A DNA stretch of 64,000 nucleotides from Chroogloeocystis siderophila 5.2 s.c.1 (GCF_001904655.1 NZ_MRCC01000003.1:295813-359812); one strand, 5' to 3'. Positions 1 through 8,262 are shown, counted from the first letter of the stretch. The notes: generated by a model not told the origin, from the sequence alone. Numbers and translations: made by a program.

Positions 1-45
1 TATTGGTATCAGCAGGCGATCGCCCGAAATGGTATCGAGTAACGA

Positions 46-1269
46 TTAAGCGTGTAGATAACTTTGGATAATTTCAACTGCCCGTTTTACTCCATCTTCA
101 GCACGAATGCGATCGCTCAACGCACGGGCGCGATCAATCATGATTTTATTGTCAATAACGTCTTGAATTGCCGCAATTAACTTATCTTGTGTCAGTTCTT
201 GTTGTCGAATCGGCAAAGTTCCCGCGCCTAAATCTGCAACACGCTGTCCCCAAAACGGTTGATCGACACCAAAAGGAAGAACAATTGAAGGAATACCCGC
301 ACGTAAAGCTGCGGCAGTTGTTCCCGCACCACCATGATGAACAACCGCACGACACAACGGAAACAACCAATCATGAGGAACGCTGCTCGTCATCAAAAAT
401 ACATTATCCGGTAAGTCAACATTTTGTAAACCGCCCCAATTAGAAAACAAGATACCGCGCTGTTTTGTCTGCACCAAACTATCTAGCACTAAATTTATTA
501 CCGTTTCTGGATTTCGTTCGCTCATGCTACCGAAACCAATGTAAATTGGCGGCATTCCTGAATCAATAAAATCAACTAAATCGGCTGGTGGTTCCCATTT
601 TGGCAAGTGTTCCAAAAACCAATAGCCAGTGACATAAGCCCAGTCTGACCAATCTTTCGGCTTGGGAATAACAGTCGGGCTAAAACAATGAAGAATAGGT
701 ATTTGCTGCTGTTGTACTCGAGAGTAAAGACCCGCAAAAGGTACAGGTGATAAGCCTAAATCTTGTCGCCAGCGATTGATTTTTTGTCGCACCGATTGCC
801 AACGCAATTGTTCGTGAACGACATACGTTAACCAGTTGTAAGTGCCACCGAAGTTAACAGAACTTGTGTAAAGTGGGTGGGGAAACGCCCGCGTGCGAGT
901 TAAGGGATTTGTAAACGCCGCAAAGCAGGGTAAGTTTAACTTTTCAGCGATGTGATAGCCAGGTAAGGCGACTTGAGAATAAATAATTGCTTCAGTACCT
1001 TGACAGCAATTCCAGCAATCTTCTAGAAGTTGTTCTAAGTTATCGCCAAAAATTCGCCAATAATCAACATTTTTTGACAAAGCTTGGATATAACCTTGAG
1101 GATTAGCGCCGACTGCGGCAAACTCTATTCCGTAACTGCGTACGAATTCTGCAAATCGCGCATAAGATGCAAGTTGCACTTGATGACCAGCAGCTTGTAA
1201 ACCTAGCCCCAATGCTATGTATGGCTGCACATCACCTCGACTACCAATTGCTAAGATTGTAATTCGCAT
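46..1269 (-). CDS. GT1-family (UGT-like) glycosyltransferase
   Basis: A 407-residue protein of the GT-B fold that transfers a sugar from a nucleotide sugar to a lipid or small-molecule acceptor. The N-terminus MRITILAIGSRGDVQPYIAL is the signature of the sterol/macrolide glucosyltransferase branch. Near residue 310-345 the donor-binding region reads HHGGAGTTAAALRAGIPSIV followed by PFGVDQPFWG, the conserved HGGxGT block. No signal peptide or membrane segment is seen. The ATG is the first residue of the family motif, so the start is secure. It is divergent from the IolE-like gene and lies 2 kb from the cyclitol cluster, so glycosylation of a cyclitol product is possible but only inferred. The acceptor cannot be read from sequence. 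Confidence 0.88.
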   Translation of the reverse strand: MRITILAIGSRGDVQPYIALGLGLQAAGHQVQLASYARFAEFVRSYGIEFAAVGANPQGYIQALSKNVDYWRIFGDNLEQLLEDCWNCCQGTEAIIYSQVALPGYHIAEKLNLPCFAAFTNPLTRTRAFPHPLYTSSVNFGGTYNWLTYVVHEQLRWQSVRQKINRWRQDLGLSPVPFAGLYSRVQQQQIPILHCFSPTVIPKPKDWSDWAYVTGYWFLEHLPKWEPPADLVDFIDSGMPPIYIGFGSMSERNPETVINLVLDSLVQTKQRGILFSNWGGLQNVDLPDNVFLMTSSVPHDWLFPLCRAVVHHGGAGTTAAALRAGIPSIVLPFGVDQPFWGQRVADLGAGTLPIRQQELTQDKLIAAIQDVIDNKIMIDRARALSDRIRAEDGVKRAVEIIQSYLHA

Positions 1270-1595
1270 ACTGTTTTTCGGTCATCTTGGATTAAAAATA
1301 GGCATATTCATTCTTGGTGAAAAGAATTAGCGCGCAAATCTAACGAGAGATAGAGGAAAACCTGTTGATATTCGTGTTTCCTCATGATTATGGTCTACGT
1401 TAAGACTTGTATGAAACATTTACAATTTTCTCAATTTATCTTGAACTGATATCTTTTGCTGAATATCTAGTTATACAGAGTATTTGACAATATTTGTCGC
1501 CTATCTAAAGGGGGAGGCGTTATTATGGTTCTTCAGCTAAACATAAATAATTGTAAAGAAATTCTCATGATTCACCCACGCCACGAGGAGAGATA
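1270..1595. other. Divergent intergenic region
   Basis: Holds the 5' regions of the divergent glycosyltransferase and IolE-like genes. A strong Shine-Dalgarno (GAGGAGAG) lies just before the ATG at 1596. I see no RNA gene or clear operator. Confidence 0.5.
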
Positions 1596-2537
1596 ATGCA
1601 GGGAATTCGGGTTGCTAATGCCCCTTGTTCTTGGGGTGATTTGGGAGTGCAAGGGCTTGAGGGTGGAAGTATCGGTTATCAACAAATGTTAGATGAGCTA
1701 GTGGAAACTGGCTATATCGGTACTGATTTGGGTGACTGGGGATATATGCCTACAGATCCAGAGAAATTAAGAACTGAACTTGAGCGCCGCAATCTGACGA
1801 TCATAAGTGGCTACGTACCTGTAGCATTAAAAAATCCAGAATCACATCGACAAGCTGAAGCACAAGCCCTCAAAATTGCCCGATTGCTATCAACGGTTGC
1901 ACAGACGAGTACTACTCAAACTGTACGTCCTTTTATGGTCGTGATGGATGAAATTGGTGCTGTTCCTGTACGAACACAAAATGCAGGAAGAGTTGAACCA
2001 GACATGGAATTGGGCGAAGAGGAGTGGCGTACTTGCATTAAGGGTGCAGAACAAATTGCCCGCGTCATTCGGGAGGAAACAGGAATGCAGACAACGTTTC
2101 ATCATCATTGTGCTTCTTATTTGGAAACACCGAAAGAAATTAGTCGCTTTTTAGAGCAAACTGACCCAAACTTAATTGGATTAACTTTAGATACAGGACA
2201 CTATGCTTATGGCGCGGCGACTGATGATGGACAGTGTGTGTTAGAAGCTTTTGAGCGTTTTGGCGATCGCATTTGGCACGTACACTTTAAAGACTGTGAT
2301 TTGAAAATAGCACAAGCAGCCCGCAATCAAGGCTGGGACTATTTCGAGGCTGTGCGTCGCGGGCTATTCTGCGAACTTGGTCAAGGCGGGGTAGATTTTC
2401 CAGGGGTTGTTTCTTGGCTGCGCGAACATGATTACAACGGTTGGATTGTTGTCGAACAAGATGTGCTTCCTGGAATGGGAACTCCGAAAGAAAGTGCTCA
2501 ACGCAACCGAGAATATTTAAAACAATTAGGATTGTAA
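1596..2537 (+). CDS. IolE/sugar-phosphate isomerase-epimerase family TIM-barrel protein
   Basis: A 313-residue AP-endonuclease-2-type TIM barrel, the fold of inosose dehydratase (IolE), hydroxypyruvate isomerase and xylose-isomerase-like epimerases. It starts MQGIRVANAPCSWGDLG, as in the IolE/MocC-like branch, and has the metal-site strings TTFHHHC (about residue 168), LTLDTGHYAYG (about 200), HVHFKDCD (about 228) and a late VVEQD (about 290), giving the expected Glu/Asp/His metal ligands. The ATG follows the Shine-Dalgarno GAGGAGAG at good spacing. Members act on keto-cyclitols or ketoses by isomerisation or dehydration. Being on the same strand about 1 kb ahead of a C7-cyclitol synthase makes a role on that cyclitol attractive, but this is inference; an inositol or sugar catabolic role is the alternative. 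Confidence 0.8.
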   Translation: MQGIRVANAPCSWGDLGVQGLEGGSIGYQQMLDELVETGYIGTDLGDWGYMPTDPEKLRTELERRNLTIISGYVPVALKNPESHRQAEAQALKIARLLSTVAQTSTTQTVRPFMVVMDEIGAVPVRTQNAGRVEPDMELGEEEWRTCIKGAEQIARVIREETGMQTTFHHHCASYLETPKEISRFLEQTDPNLIGLTLDTGHYAYGAATDDGQCVLEAFERFGDRIWHVHFKDCDLKIAQAARNQGWDYFEAVRRGLFCELGQGGVDFPGVVSWLREHDYNGWIVVEQDVLPGMGTPKESAQRNREYLKQLGL

Positions 2538-2543
2538 AAAGTT

Positions 2544-2566
2544 AGCACCACACTTTAGGTGATGCT
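2544..2566 (+). terminator. Weak hairpin after the IolE-like gene
   Basis: AGCACCAC pairs with GTGATGCT across a 7-base loop with one mismatch, seven bases after the stop codon. The following T-tract is poor, so termination is uncertain. Confidence 0.3.
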
Positions 2567-2618
2567 GAACTTAATACTATTTTGAGATATATAGCATCTC
2601 TCTTTTGTTAGAGAAAGT

Positions 2619-2846
2619 CTATTGTCTAGAACTTTTATTTGAATCGCTGTGTTGCTGCCGCAAGTTAAGCAAAGAAAGTGCTACATGGTTTTGCGAATCA
2701 TCCATGGAAGCATCGGGAATTTTCTTTTTGAGTCTGCGGACAAATTCGCGAATGACATCTGACTGCGTCCGTTCAACTTGCATACAATATTGCCTAAGTA
2801 TTTCTATCTCCTCATCGGAAAGCCTAACAAACAGTCCTTTTTTCAT
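2619..2846 (-). CDS. Ribbon-helix-helix (CopG-like) small DNA-binding protein
   Basis: A 75-residue protein whose first 45 residues fit a ribbon-helix-helix fold: a short strand (KKGLFVRLSDEE), then helix EIEILRQYCMQVERTQSDVI and a second helix EFVRRLKKKI. The remaining 30 residues are polar and probably disordered. Such proteins are antitoxins or small repressors. No toxin gene is visible next to it: the 700 bases beyond its start contain only short unconvincing frames. It is antisense to its neighbours and sits between the IolE-like gene and the cyclitol cluster, so it could be an orphan antitoxin or a local regulator. Function is not established. Confidence 0.7.
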   Translation of the reverse strand: MKKGLFVRLSDEEIEILRQYCMQVERTQSDVIREFVRRLKKKIPDASMDDSQNHVALSLLNLRQQHSDSNKSSRQ

Positions 2847-3552
2847 GATCTTGTGTTATCAAAATGATATACATTTATATTGGATTGCTATTAGCACGGT
2901 CTCCACCAATGAAAACTCAGCTAACAAGAATTGCCAGCTGCGTTAATGTGTCCTATCGCTAGTATAAGGAGTGACTGACACGGTAGGGGCTGAATTATTA
3001 GCAAAACAAATGTACTTTTTGTGTATATGCCTCTGTACTAATTCGCAGGTCGTAGTCAATTCCATCACAATAATCAAAGTGGTTGGAACGAAGACGCCAC
3101 CTGAACAATGATGAACAGTTATTTCCTGAGTATATTGCAATCTTGATTTGAATTTCTGTACGGAACCCAACCGAGACAAAATTCAGCACAAGAATCAATT
3201 TCCTCGAATATCAAGCCATTGGCAGCGATAAGTGTATAACTTGGGATTTCGCTATCTGCAAGTGCGATCGCAGTAATGAAGTCCTTCTACGTACCAAGCC
3301 TTTGCTTTCCCCGTTCGGCAAAGCTGTTGCCTAAGCTTAAGCGGTTGAGTGCCTTGTGGTGTTCCCGCAAGGGTCAATACAGTTAGGACATTGTAGAGGA
3401 ACCCAGAATCATTGTTTTAACCTTGATTTCTGACCTTTTACCCCTGAATCCTGACCCCTGCTATCTACCGCAGCACGACAACCAAATTGCCAGCAGAGGT
3501 CTTTAATTTCCGAATCACACAACTTGTTGAGTCAAGAGGATTGAAGAGGGTT
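2847..3552. other. Long non-coding stretch before the cyclitol cluster
   Basis: About 700 bases with no convincing gene. Two overlapping minus-strand frames (2943-3198) have no recognisable domain or start signal. The end (3421-3462) is a degenerate heptamer tract of TGACC/CCCCTGA type found at several places in this window. The cluster promoter presumably lies here, but I cannot place it. Confidence 0.5.
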
Positions 3553-4698
3553 ATGAGTGCCAAGTGGTCAGTCAAGACACAATTACCAGTTCATTACACT
3601 GTATTTGAGAGTTTCGACCTGTTCAATCCTGAAAACAACGCGCTGTTGTTCGATGGGCAAAATTCGAGTCAAAAGTCTTTGCGTCGGGTCGTTGTCGTAG
3701 ATGACTATGTTGAACGTCTGCACGGAGAACGCATTCGCCAGTATTTTCAGTATTACGAAATCGAATATCGTCTCATTTCACTTTCGGTATCAGAAGACAA
3801 TAAGTCGATGGATACAGTTTTTCAGGTGATTGAAGAACTGAATGCGTTTGAAGTTTCGCGACGATCCGAACCGGTGATTGCGATCGGTGGTGGCGTATTG
3901 ATGGATATTGTTGGCTTAGCGGCTAACCTTTTTCGACGGGGAATTCCCTATATTCGCGTTCCGACAACATTACTAGGCGTCGTTGATGCGGCAATCGGTG
4001 CCAAAACAGCGGTAAATTTCCAAGGTCATAAAAACCGAATCGGCACATTTTATCCGCCACTTGCCGCAATCCTAGATACAACGCTGTTACAAACACTCAG
4101 TGACAGACAAATTAGTAACGGTATTGCAGAGATTCTCAAAATTGCCCTCGTTAAAGATGCAGAATTGTTTGAGCTATTAGAAAATTACGGCGCAGCCATA
4201 CTAAGTAGCAAGTGCCAAAATCCCGAAGCTGTCCCTATTATTCGGCGATCGGTGCAAGGAATGTTGGAAGATCTAGAATCAAATCTCTGGGAAGAGAAAC
4301 TTGAAAGACTTGTCGATTACGGTCACACATTCTGTCCGACGCTAGAGTTAAAAGCAGTCCCAAAACTCTTACACGGGGAAGCTGTTGCGGTTGATATGGC
4401 AATCTCGGTGATGCTTGCCTATCAAAGAAGTTTAGTCACTTATCAAGAAGTCGAACGCATTTATAATTTTATGCGCAGCGTGCGTTTACCGTTACTGCAT
4501 CCGATTTGTACTCCCGAATTGCTGTATGCAGCATTACAAAGTACAACAAAACACCGCAACGGACTACAGCGCTTTCCGTTAACCGTAGGAATTGGTGCAG
4601 CACAATTTTTCCACGATATTACCTACGAAGAAATCAAAACAGCTGTAAAAGCGATCGCCCAACTCGAACCCAACGCAGCAATGCAAACTTCTTTGTAA
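3553..4698 (+). CDS. 2-epi-5-epi-valiolone synthase-type sugar phosphate cyclase
   Basis: A 381-residue sedoheptulose-7-phosphate cyclase of the dehydroquinate-synthase superfamily: NAD-binding GGGVLMDIVG, then VPTTLLGVVDAAIGAKT, VNFQGHKNRIGTFYPP, the metal-site run ISNGIAEILKIALVKDAEL, VDYGHTFCPTLE and LLHGEAVAVDMA. The cyclase subgroup is set by two residues. EEVS enzymes such as ValA have Asp281 and His360; DDGS enzymes of mycosporine clusters have Ala268 and Thr347. Here the equivalents are Asp255 (in VDYGHT) and His334 (in TKHRNGLQRFP), with the same spacing of 79, so the product should be 2-epi-5-epi-valiolone. An upstream TTG (3487) also opens the frame, but ATG 3553 follows AAGAGGG and matches the family N-terminus. 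It leads a four-gene run; the next gene starts 32 bases on. Confidence 0.9.
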   Translation: MSAKWSVKTQLPVHYTVFESFDLFNPENNALLFDGQNSSQKSLRRVVVVDDYVERLHGERIRQYFQYYEIEYRLISLSVSEDNKSMDTVFQVIEELNAFEVSRRSEPVIAIGGGVLMDIVGLAANLFRRGIPYIRVPTTLLGVVDAAIGAKTAVNFQGHKNRIGTFYPPLAAILDTTLLQTLSDRQISNGIAEILKIALVKDAELFELLENYGAAILSSKCQNPEAVPIIRRSVQGMLEDLESNLWEEKLERLVDYGHTFCPTLELKAVPKLLHGEAVAVDMAISVMLAYQRSLVTYQEVERIYNFMRSVRLPLLHPICTPELLYAALQSTTKHRNGLQRFPLTVGIGAAQFFHDITYEEIKTAVKAIAQLEPNAAMQTSL

Positions 4699-4730
4699 TT
4701 CGTACCAACTTTATCGCTTTTATTGCCACC

Positions 4731-5390
4731 ATGACTACAGTCAACGAGACGATCGAATACAACGAGCAACTCAGCCAATATATTCGCAACTTGTTCGTTG
4801 TTGAAGATGAAACCTTACAACAAATTCGCGAACGCCCATCCAAAGAGGGCTTACCTCCCCACGATATCAATCCAGAGGAAGGGCGCTTTCTGCAACTACT
4901 CGTCCGCGCCAGCAATGCTAAATCCGCAGTAGAATTTGGTACACTTGTCGGATATAGCAGTATTTGGATTGCGCGTGGCTTAGCACCAGAAGGTAAACTG
5001 TTTACCTTCGAGAAAGAACCGATGTGCGCGGACATTGCTAAAGACAATTTTGCCAAAGCCAATGTTGCGCACCAGATAGAACTTCTGTGCGGCGACGCGC
5101 ACGCATTAGTTGATTCGATTGCTGCGCAAGGACCTTTTGATTTCGTATTCATCGATGCCGAAAAAACGGGCTACATCGATTACTTTGAATGGGCATTAGA
5201 AAATACTCGTCCTGGCGGGTTTATCGTTGCTCATAATGTATTTCTCCACCGTACTATCCTTGATGCGGATACAACCGATGAAGGAGTGAAAGCGATGCAA
5301 ATGTTCCACAAACACGTTGCTACTTCTAACCGTGTCATGAGTACTGTATTTCCGGCTGGAGATGGAACGCTTGTAGCGGTAACAGCCTAA
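4731..5390 (+). CDS. Caffeoyl-CoA-OMT-type O-methyltransferase (MysB-like)
   Basis: A 219-residue class I SAM methyltransferase of the COG4122 family, the family of MysB, which methylates desmethyl-4-deoxygadusol. The SAM site is VEFGTLVGYSSIWIARGL (about residue 63), the acidic loop FTFEKEP, then GPFDFVFIDAEKTGYIDYF (about 137). It is shorter than MysB, lacking an extra N-terminal region of about 60 residues. Family members usually bind a metal through DA(D/E)K and a later Asp-Asn pair; here the later pair is His168-Asn169 (FIVAHNVFL), so one ligand is changed. The upstream frame is open to 4506 but overlaps the cyclase, so ATG 4731 is preferred. Likely substrate: the cyclitol made by the preceding gene or its derivative (inferred). 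Confidence 0.85.
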   Translation: MTTVNETIEYNEQLSQYIRNLFVVEDETLQQIRERPSKEGLPPHDINPEEGRFLQLLVRASNAKSAVEFGTLVGYSSIWIARGLAPEGKLFTFEKEPMCADIAKDNFAKANVAHQIELLCGDAHALVDSIAAQGPFDFVFIDAEKTGYIDYFEWALENTRPGGFIVAHNVFLHRTILDADTTDEGVKAMQMFHKHVATSNRVMSTVFPAGDGTLVAVTA

Positions 5391-5414
5391 ATCCGTTTTC
5401 TAAGGCGTGTAATC

Positions 5415-6782
5415 ATGCAATCAGGACAAACTATCCGCGAGCGAACTTTTGCTTCGCTTAAAAGCCTCGGTACTTTGACTTTACTTTTATTGGCTTTTCC
5501 GTTTTCTTTGAGCGTTGTTGTTGGTGCGCTGCTTTGGAGTTCGCTGACAAGCTTATTTCAAAAGCACCGCGTGCAGGTGAAACCCAAACGGATTTTGCTG
5601 ACTGGTGCCAAAATGACAAAGTGCTTAACCTTGGCGCGATCATTTCATGCGGCTGGGCATCAGGTTTTCATGGTAGAAACCAAAAAATACTGGTTATCAG
5701 GCAATCAGTTTTCTAACTGCGTAGAAGCTTTATACACAGTTCCCGCACCACAACATGATGCTGAAGGCTACATTCAAGGATTATTGAACATTGTCAAGCA
5801 AGAAAAAATTGATATGTTCATTCCCGTATCTAGCCCAGTTGCTAGCTATTACGACTCCTTAGCAAAACCAGCATTGTCGCCTTACTGCGAGGTTTTTGCT
5901 TTTGACGCTGAAACAACAAAGTTACTAGACAACAAGTTCACTTTCAACCAAAAAGCGCATTCTGTCGGGTTGTCTGCACCGAAAACCTTCCTGATTACAA
6001 ACCCAGAACAAGTCCTCAACTTCGACTTCGCCACTGACGGTAGCCAGTATATTCTCAAAAGCATTGCTTACGACTCGATTAACCGCCTAGCTTTGTTGAA
6101 ATTGCCCTGCGCGCCCGCAACAATGGCGAAATACGTTCACAGTTTGCCAATCAGCGAAGAAAACCCCTGGATTATGCAGGAGTTTCTCAAAGGGCAAGAG
6201 TACTGTACTCACGCTGTCGTTCGAGAGGGAAAGCTGATGCTTTACGCGTGTTCCAAATCCTGCGACTTTTTAGTCAACTACGAACATGATTACAATCCAG
6301 CAATTCTCGATTGGGTAACACGCTTTGTTAAAGCCCTTAACTTGACAGGGCAAATTTGCTTGGACTTTATTCAAGCAGAAGATGGCACAGTGTATCCGAT
6401 TGAATGCAATCCACGAACGAGTACTTGTATTACAATGTTCCACGACCAGCCAAAAGTAGTGGCAGATGCTTACCTCAGTAGTAGTGCGTCAATACTGAAA
6501 GAACCTGTGCAGCCTTTACCTGATAGTAAGCCGACTTATTGGACATTCCACGAGCTTTGGCGATTAATAACAAAAGTCAAATCTTGGCAAGATCTACAGT
6601 ATCGGCTCGGTATTATTTTTAATGGCGTAGACCCAGTGTTTCATCCTCGCGATCCTCTACCGTTTCTGGGAGTCAACCACTGGCAAATTCCCCTGCTCAT
6701 TCTCAACAATGTACGTCAACTGAAAGGCTGGGAACGCATTGACTTTAACATTGGCAAGCTGGTGCAGTTGGGAGGCGATTGA
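5415..6782 (+). CDS. mysC: MysC-like ATP-grasp ligase
   Basis: A 455-residue ATP-grasp protein closely resembling MysC, which joins glycine to 4-deoxygadusol to form mycosporine-glycine. Visible features: a hydrophobic N-terminal segment (about residues 18-45), ILLTGAKMTKCLTLARSFHA (about 60), ETKKYWLSG, FIPVSSPVASYYDSLAKP (about 135), DNKFTFNQKA (about 175), the ATP-grasp lid WIMQEFLKGQEYCTH (about 255), the metal site YPIECNPRTST (about 331), and the MysC-like C-terminus GWERIDFNIGKLVQLGGD. The start has TAAGG ten bases upstream and lies 24 bases after the methyltransferase, so these genes are probably co-transcribed. Paired here with an EEVS-type cyclase, its acceptor may differ from the usual one. 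No mysD or mysE follows. Confidence 0.9.
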   Translation: MQSGQTIRERTFASLKSLGTLTLLLLAFPFSLSVVVGALLWSSLTSLFQKHRVQVKPKRILLTGAKMTKCLTLARSFHAAGHQVFMVETKKYWLSGNQFSNCVEALYTVPAPQHDAEGYIQGLLNIVKQEKIDMFIPVSSPVASYYDSLAKPALSPYCEVFAFDAETTKLLDNKFTFNQKAHSVGLSAPKTFLITNPEQVLNFDFATDGSQYILKSIAYDSINRLALLKLPCAPATMAKYVHSLPISEENPWIMQEFLKGQEYCTHAVVREGKLMLYACSKSCDFLVNYEHDYNPAILDWVTRFVKALNLTGQICLDFIQAEDGTVYPIECNPRTSTCITMFHDQPKVVADAYLSSSASILKEPVQPLPDSKPTYWTFHELWRLITKVKSWQDLQYRLGIIFNGVDPVFHPRDPLPFLGVNHWQIPLLILNNVRQLKGWERIDFNIGKLVQLGGD

Positions 6783-6995
6783 TTCATCAAGAAAAGACTA
6801 GCAGCTTGTAGAGTAGACATCTTACCTACCTCTTAAATATCGAACCTACGCAAGAACCCTCTATTAGCTTTGTGTCTATGGACACTTTGCTCAACAAGGG
6901 AAACCCCCGCACGCAAGAGTCCTCCTTTGTGTTCTTTGTGGTTCTTTCATAATTTCGCCTAAATCCTGAAACATTTAATTTATAGCGGAGTTTCA

Positions 6996-8048
6996 ATGAC
7001 AACAACACTTGCTCAAAAAAACATGGAAGCCAAAAAGAAAGTTTTTGGCATGATTCAAGCTTTCTGGGAAAGCCAGTGTTTATACGTAGCCACGCGCCTA
7101 GATATTTTTAATATATTGTCCGAAGGTTCACAAAGTATCGAAACGCTAGCAGAAAAAACTGCAACTAAAGCAGAAAAACTCTACGTTATTCTGCGTGCTT
7201 TGGGGCATTTAGGCGTTTTAGAAGAACAGCCCGGAAAAATTTTTGCTGCTACTGAAGTGTCCGATCTGCTGGTGACAAACGCCGAACCTTCGATTGGGCA
7301 TTTTGCGATGCATATTATTGAACCCGCACAGTGGGATGCTTGGAAGGAGTTAGAAACGTGTTTACACACTGGTGAAGTGCCTTTTGAGCGTGCTAATGGC
7401 AAAACGGTTTATGAGTTTACGCGGGATGAAGACTGGAGTGGCGATGTTTTCATCAAAGCGATGAGTTTCTTAACCGATCATGCTGTTGATGCCTTGCTCG
7501 ATGTTTTTGACTTTAGCCGCTTTGGTACAGTAATGGATGTTGGTGGCGGTCAAGGCGGGTTAATTTCTAAAATTGTCAAGCGCTTTGGCTGTAAAGGTAT
7601 GTTATTTGATTTGCCTTATGTGACAGAAACAGCGCCTGCATATATACAAAAACAAGGTGTTGCGGCTGATGCTGTCCAAATCGTCACAGGGGATGTCTTT
7701 GAAGGGTTGCCAACTGGGGCGGATGCGATCGTGATGAAGTATTTTCTATCTTCGTGGAAAGATGAGGATGCTCTGACGATACTACGGCATTGTCGAGAAG
7801 CACTGCCAAAACACGGCAAGGTCGTTTTATTACAATGTATTGTTCCCGATTTAGGTGAACCGACAGTTTGTCCTGATGGTATTATTCCATCACTGTTTGC
7901 AACACAAATTATGGTGGCAGTTCCTGGCGGCGCGTGGCGTACTCAGAAGGAATATGAACGCTTGTTTACAGCGAGTGGTTTTCAGCTAGAGAATGTCGTG
8001 CATACGGGAACGAATCTCTCAGCACTGGAATTTGGTTTAGTTGATTAA
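6996..8048 (+). CDS. Methyltransf_2-family SAM methyltransferase-like protein
   Basis: A 350-residue protein with an N-terminal helical dimerisation domain (residues 10-95) and a C-terminal class I SAM domain: VMDVGGGQGGLISKIV (about 178), VTGDVFEGLP (about 230), PGGAWRTQKEYERLF (about 309). This is the plant-COMT/DnrK/RdmB family. The usual catalytic motif LHDWxDE reads LSSWKDE here: the catalytic His is Ser252. Relatives without this His include RdmB, a SAM-dependent hydroxylase, so activity other than plain methylation is possible. ATG 6996 follows GGAG. It lies 213 bases after mysC on the same strand and may be the fourth step of the cluster (inferred). Confidence 0.82.
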   Translation: MTTTLAQKNMEAKKKVFGMIQAFWESQCLYVATRLDIFNILSEGSQSIETLAEKTATKAEKLYVILRALGHLGVLEEQPGKIFAATEVSDLLVTNAEPSIGHFAMHIIEPAQWDAWKELETCLHTGEVPFERANGKTVYEFTRDEDWSGDVFIKAMSFLTDHAVDALLDVFDFSRFGTVMDVGGGQGGLISKIVKRFGCKGMLFDLPYVTETAPAYIQKQGVAADAVQIVTGDVFEGLPTGADAIVMKYFLSSWKDEDALTILRHCREALPKHGKVVLLQCIVPDLGEPTVCPDGIIPSLFATQIMVAVPGGAWRTQKEYERLFTASGFQLENVVHTGTNLSALEFGLVD

Positions 8049-8142
8049 ATCTTTTGTAGAAATCGTAGATGCCTTCCGACTTCCTTCGGGCTATATGAAT
8101 AAAATGTGCGGAGGCACACTAAGATTGAGAGTTTGAGGAGAA

Positions 8143-8190
8143 AGTCCACCTCCGTGGACTTTGTTTGTATAGCGGTAAATTTATTCGCAG
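8143..8190 (+). repeat. Dispersed hairpin repeat, copy 1
   Basis: AGTCCAC pairs with GTGGACT, followed by TTGTTTGTATAGC. The same layout recurs at 40952-40997 (+) and 48095-48140 (-). It lies between the methyltransferase and the GH65 fusion gene and may also act as a terminator. Confidence 0.7.
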
Positions 8191-8226
8191 TCGCATCCAT
8201 GCAAGTGGTTTTTACCGATAGAAATA

Positions 8227-8247
8227 GGGCAGGCAAGATGCCTACCC
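8227..8247. repeat. Short palindrome family, copy 1
   Basis: GGGCAGGCA-aga-TGCCTACCC forms a near-perfect hairpin just beyond the 3' end of the GH65 fusion gene. Related copies are at 43031-43051 and 62734-62757. A terminator role for the convergent pair is plausible. Confidence 0.6.
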
Positions 8248-8262
8248 ACGAGTTTATTCATA

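Noticed and set aside
2943..3198. Two overlapping minus-strand frames as genes
   Set aside because: No domain, no ribosome site, odd composition; they lie in a region with no other coding sign.
3487..3552. TTG start giving 22 more residues on the cyclase
   Set aside because: The added residues do not fit the family, and ATG 3553 is preceded by AAGAGGG.
3553..4698. Calling the cyclase a standard DDGS (MysA)
   Set aside because: The MysC-like gene next door suggests it, but the class-defining residues are Asp and His as in EEVS, with EEVS-type motifs throughout.
4506..4730. Upstream extension of the methyltransferase
   Set aside because: It overlaps the cyclase in another frame and does not match the family; ATG 4731 does.
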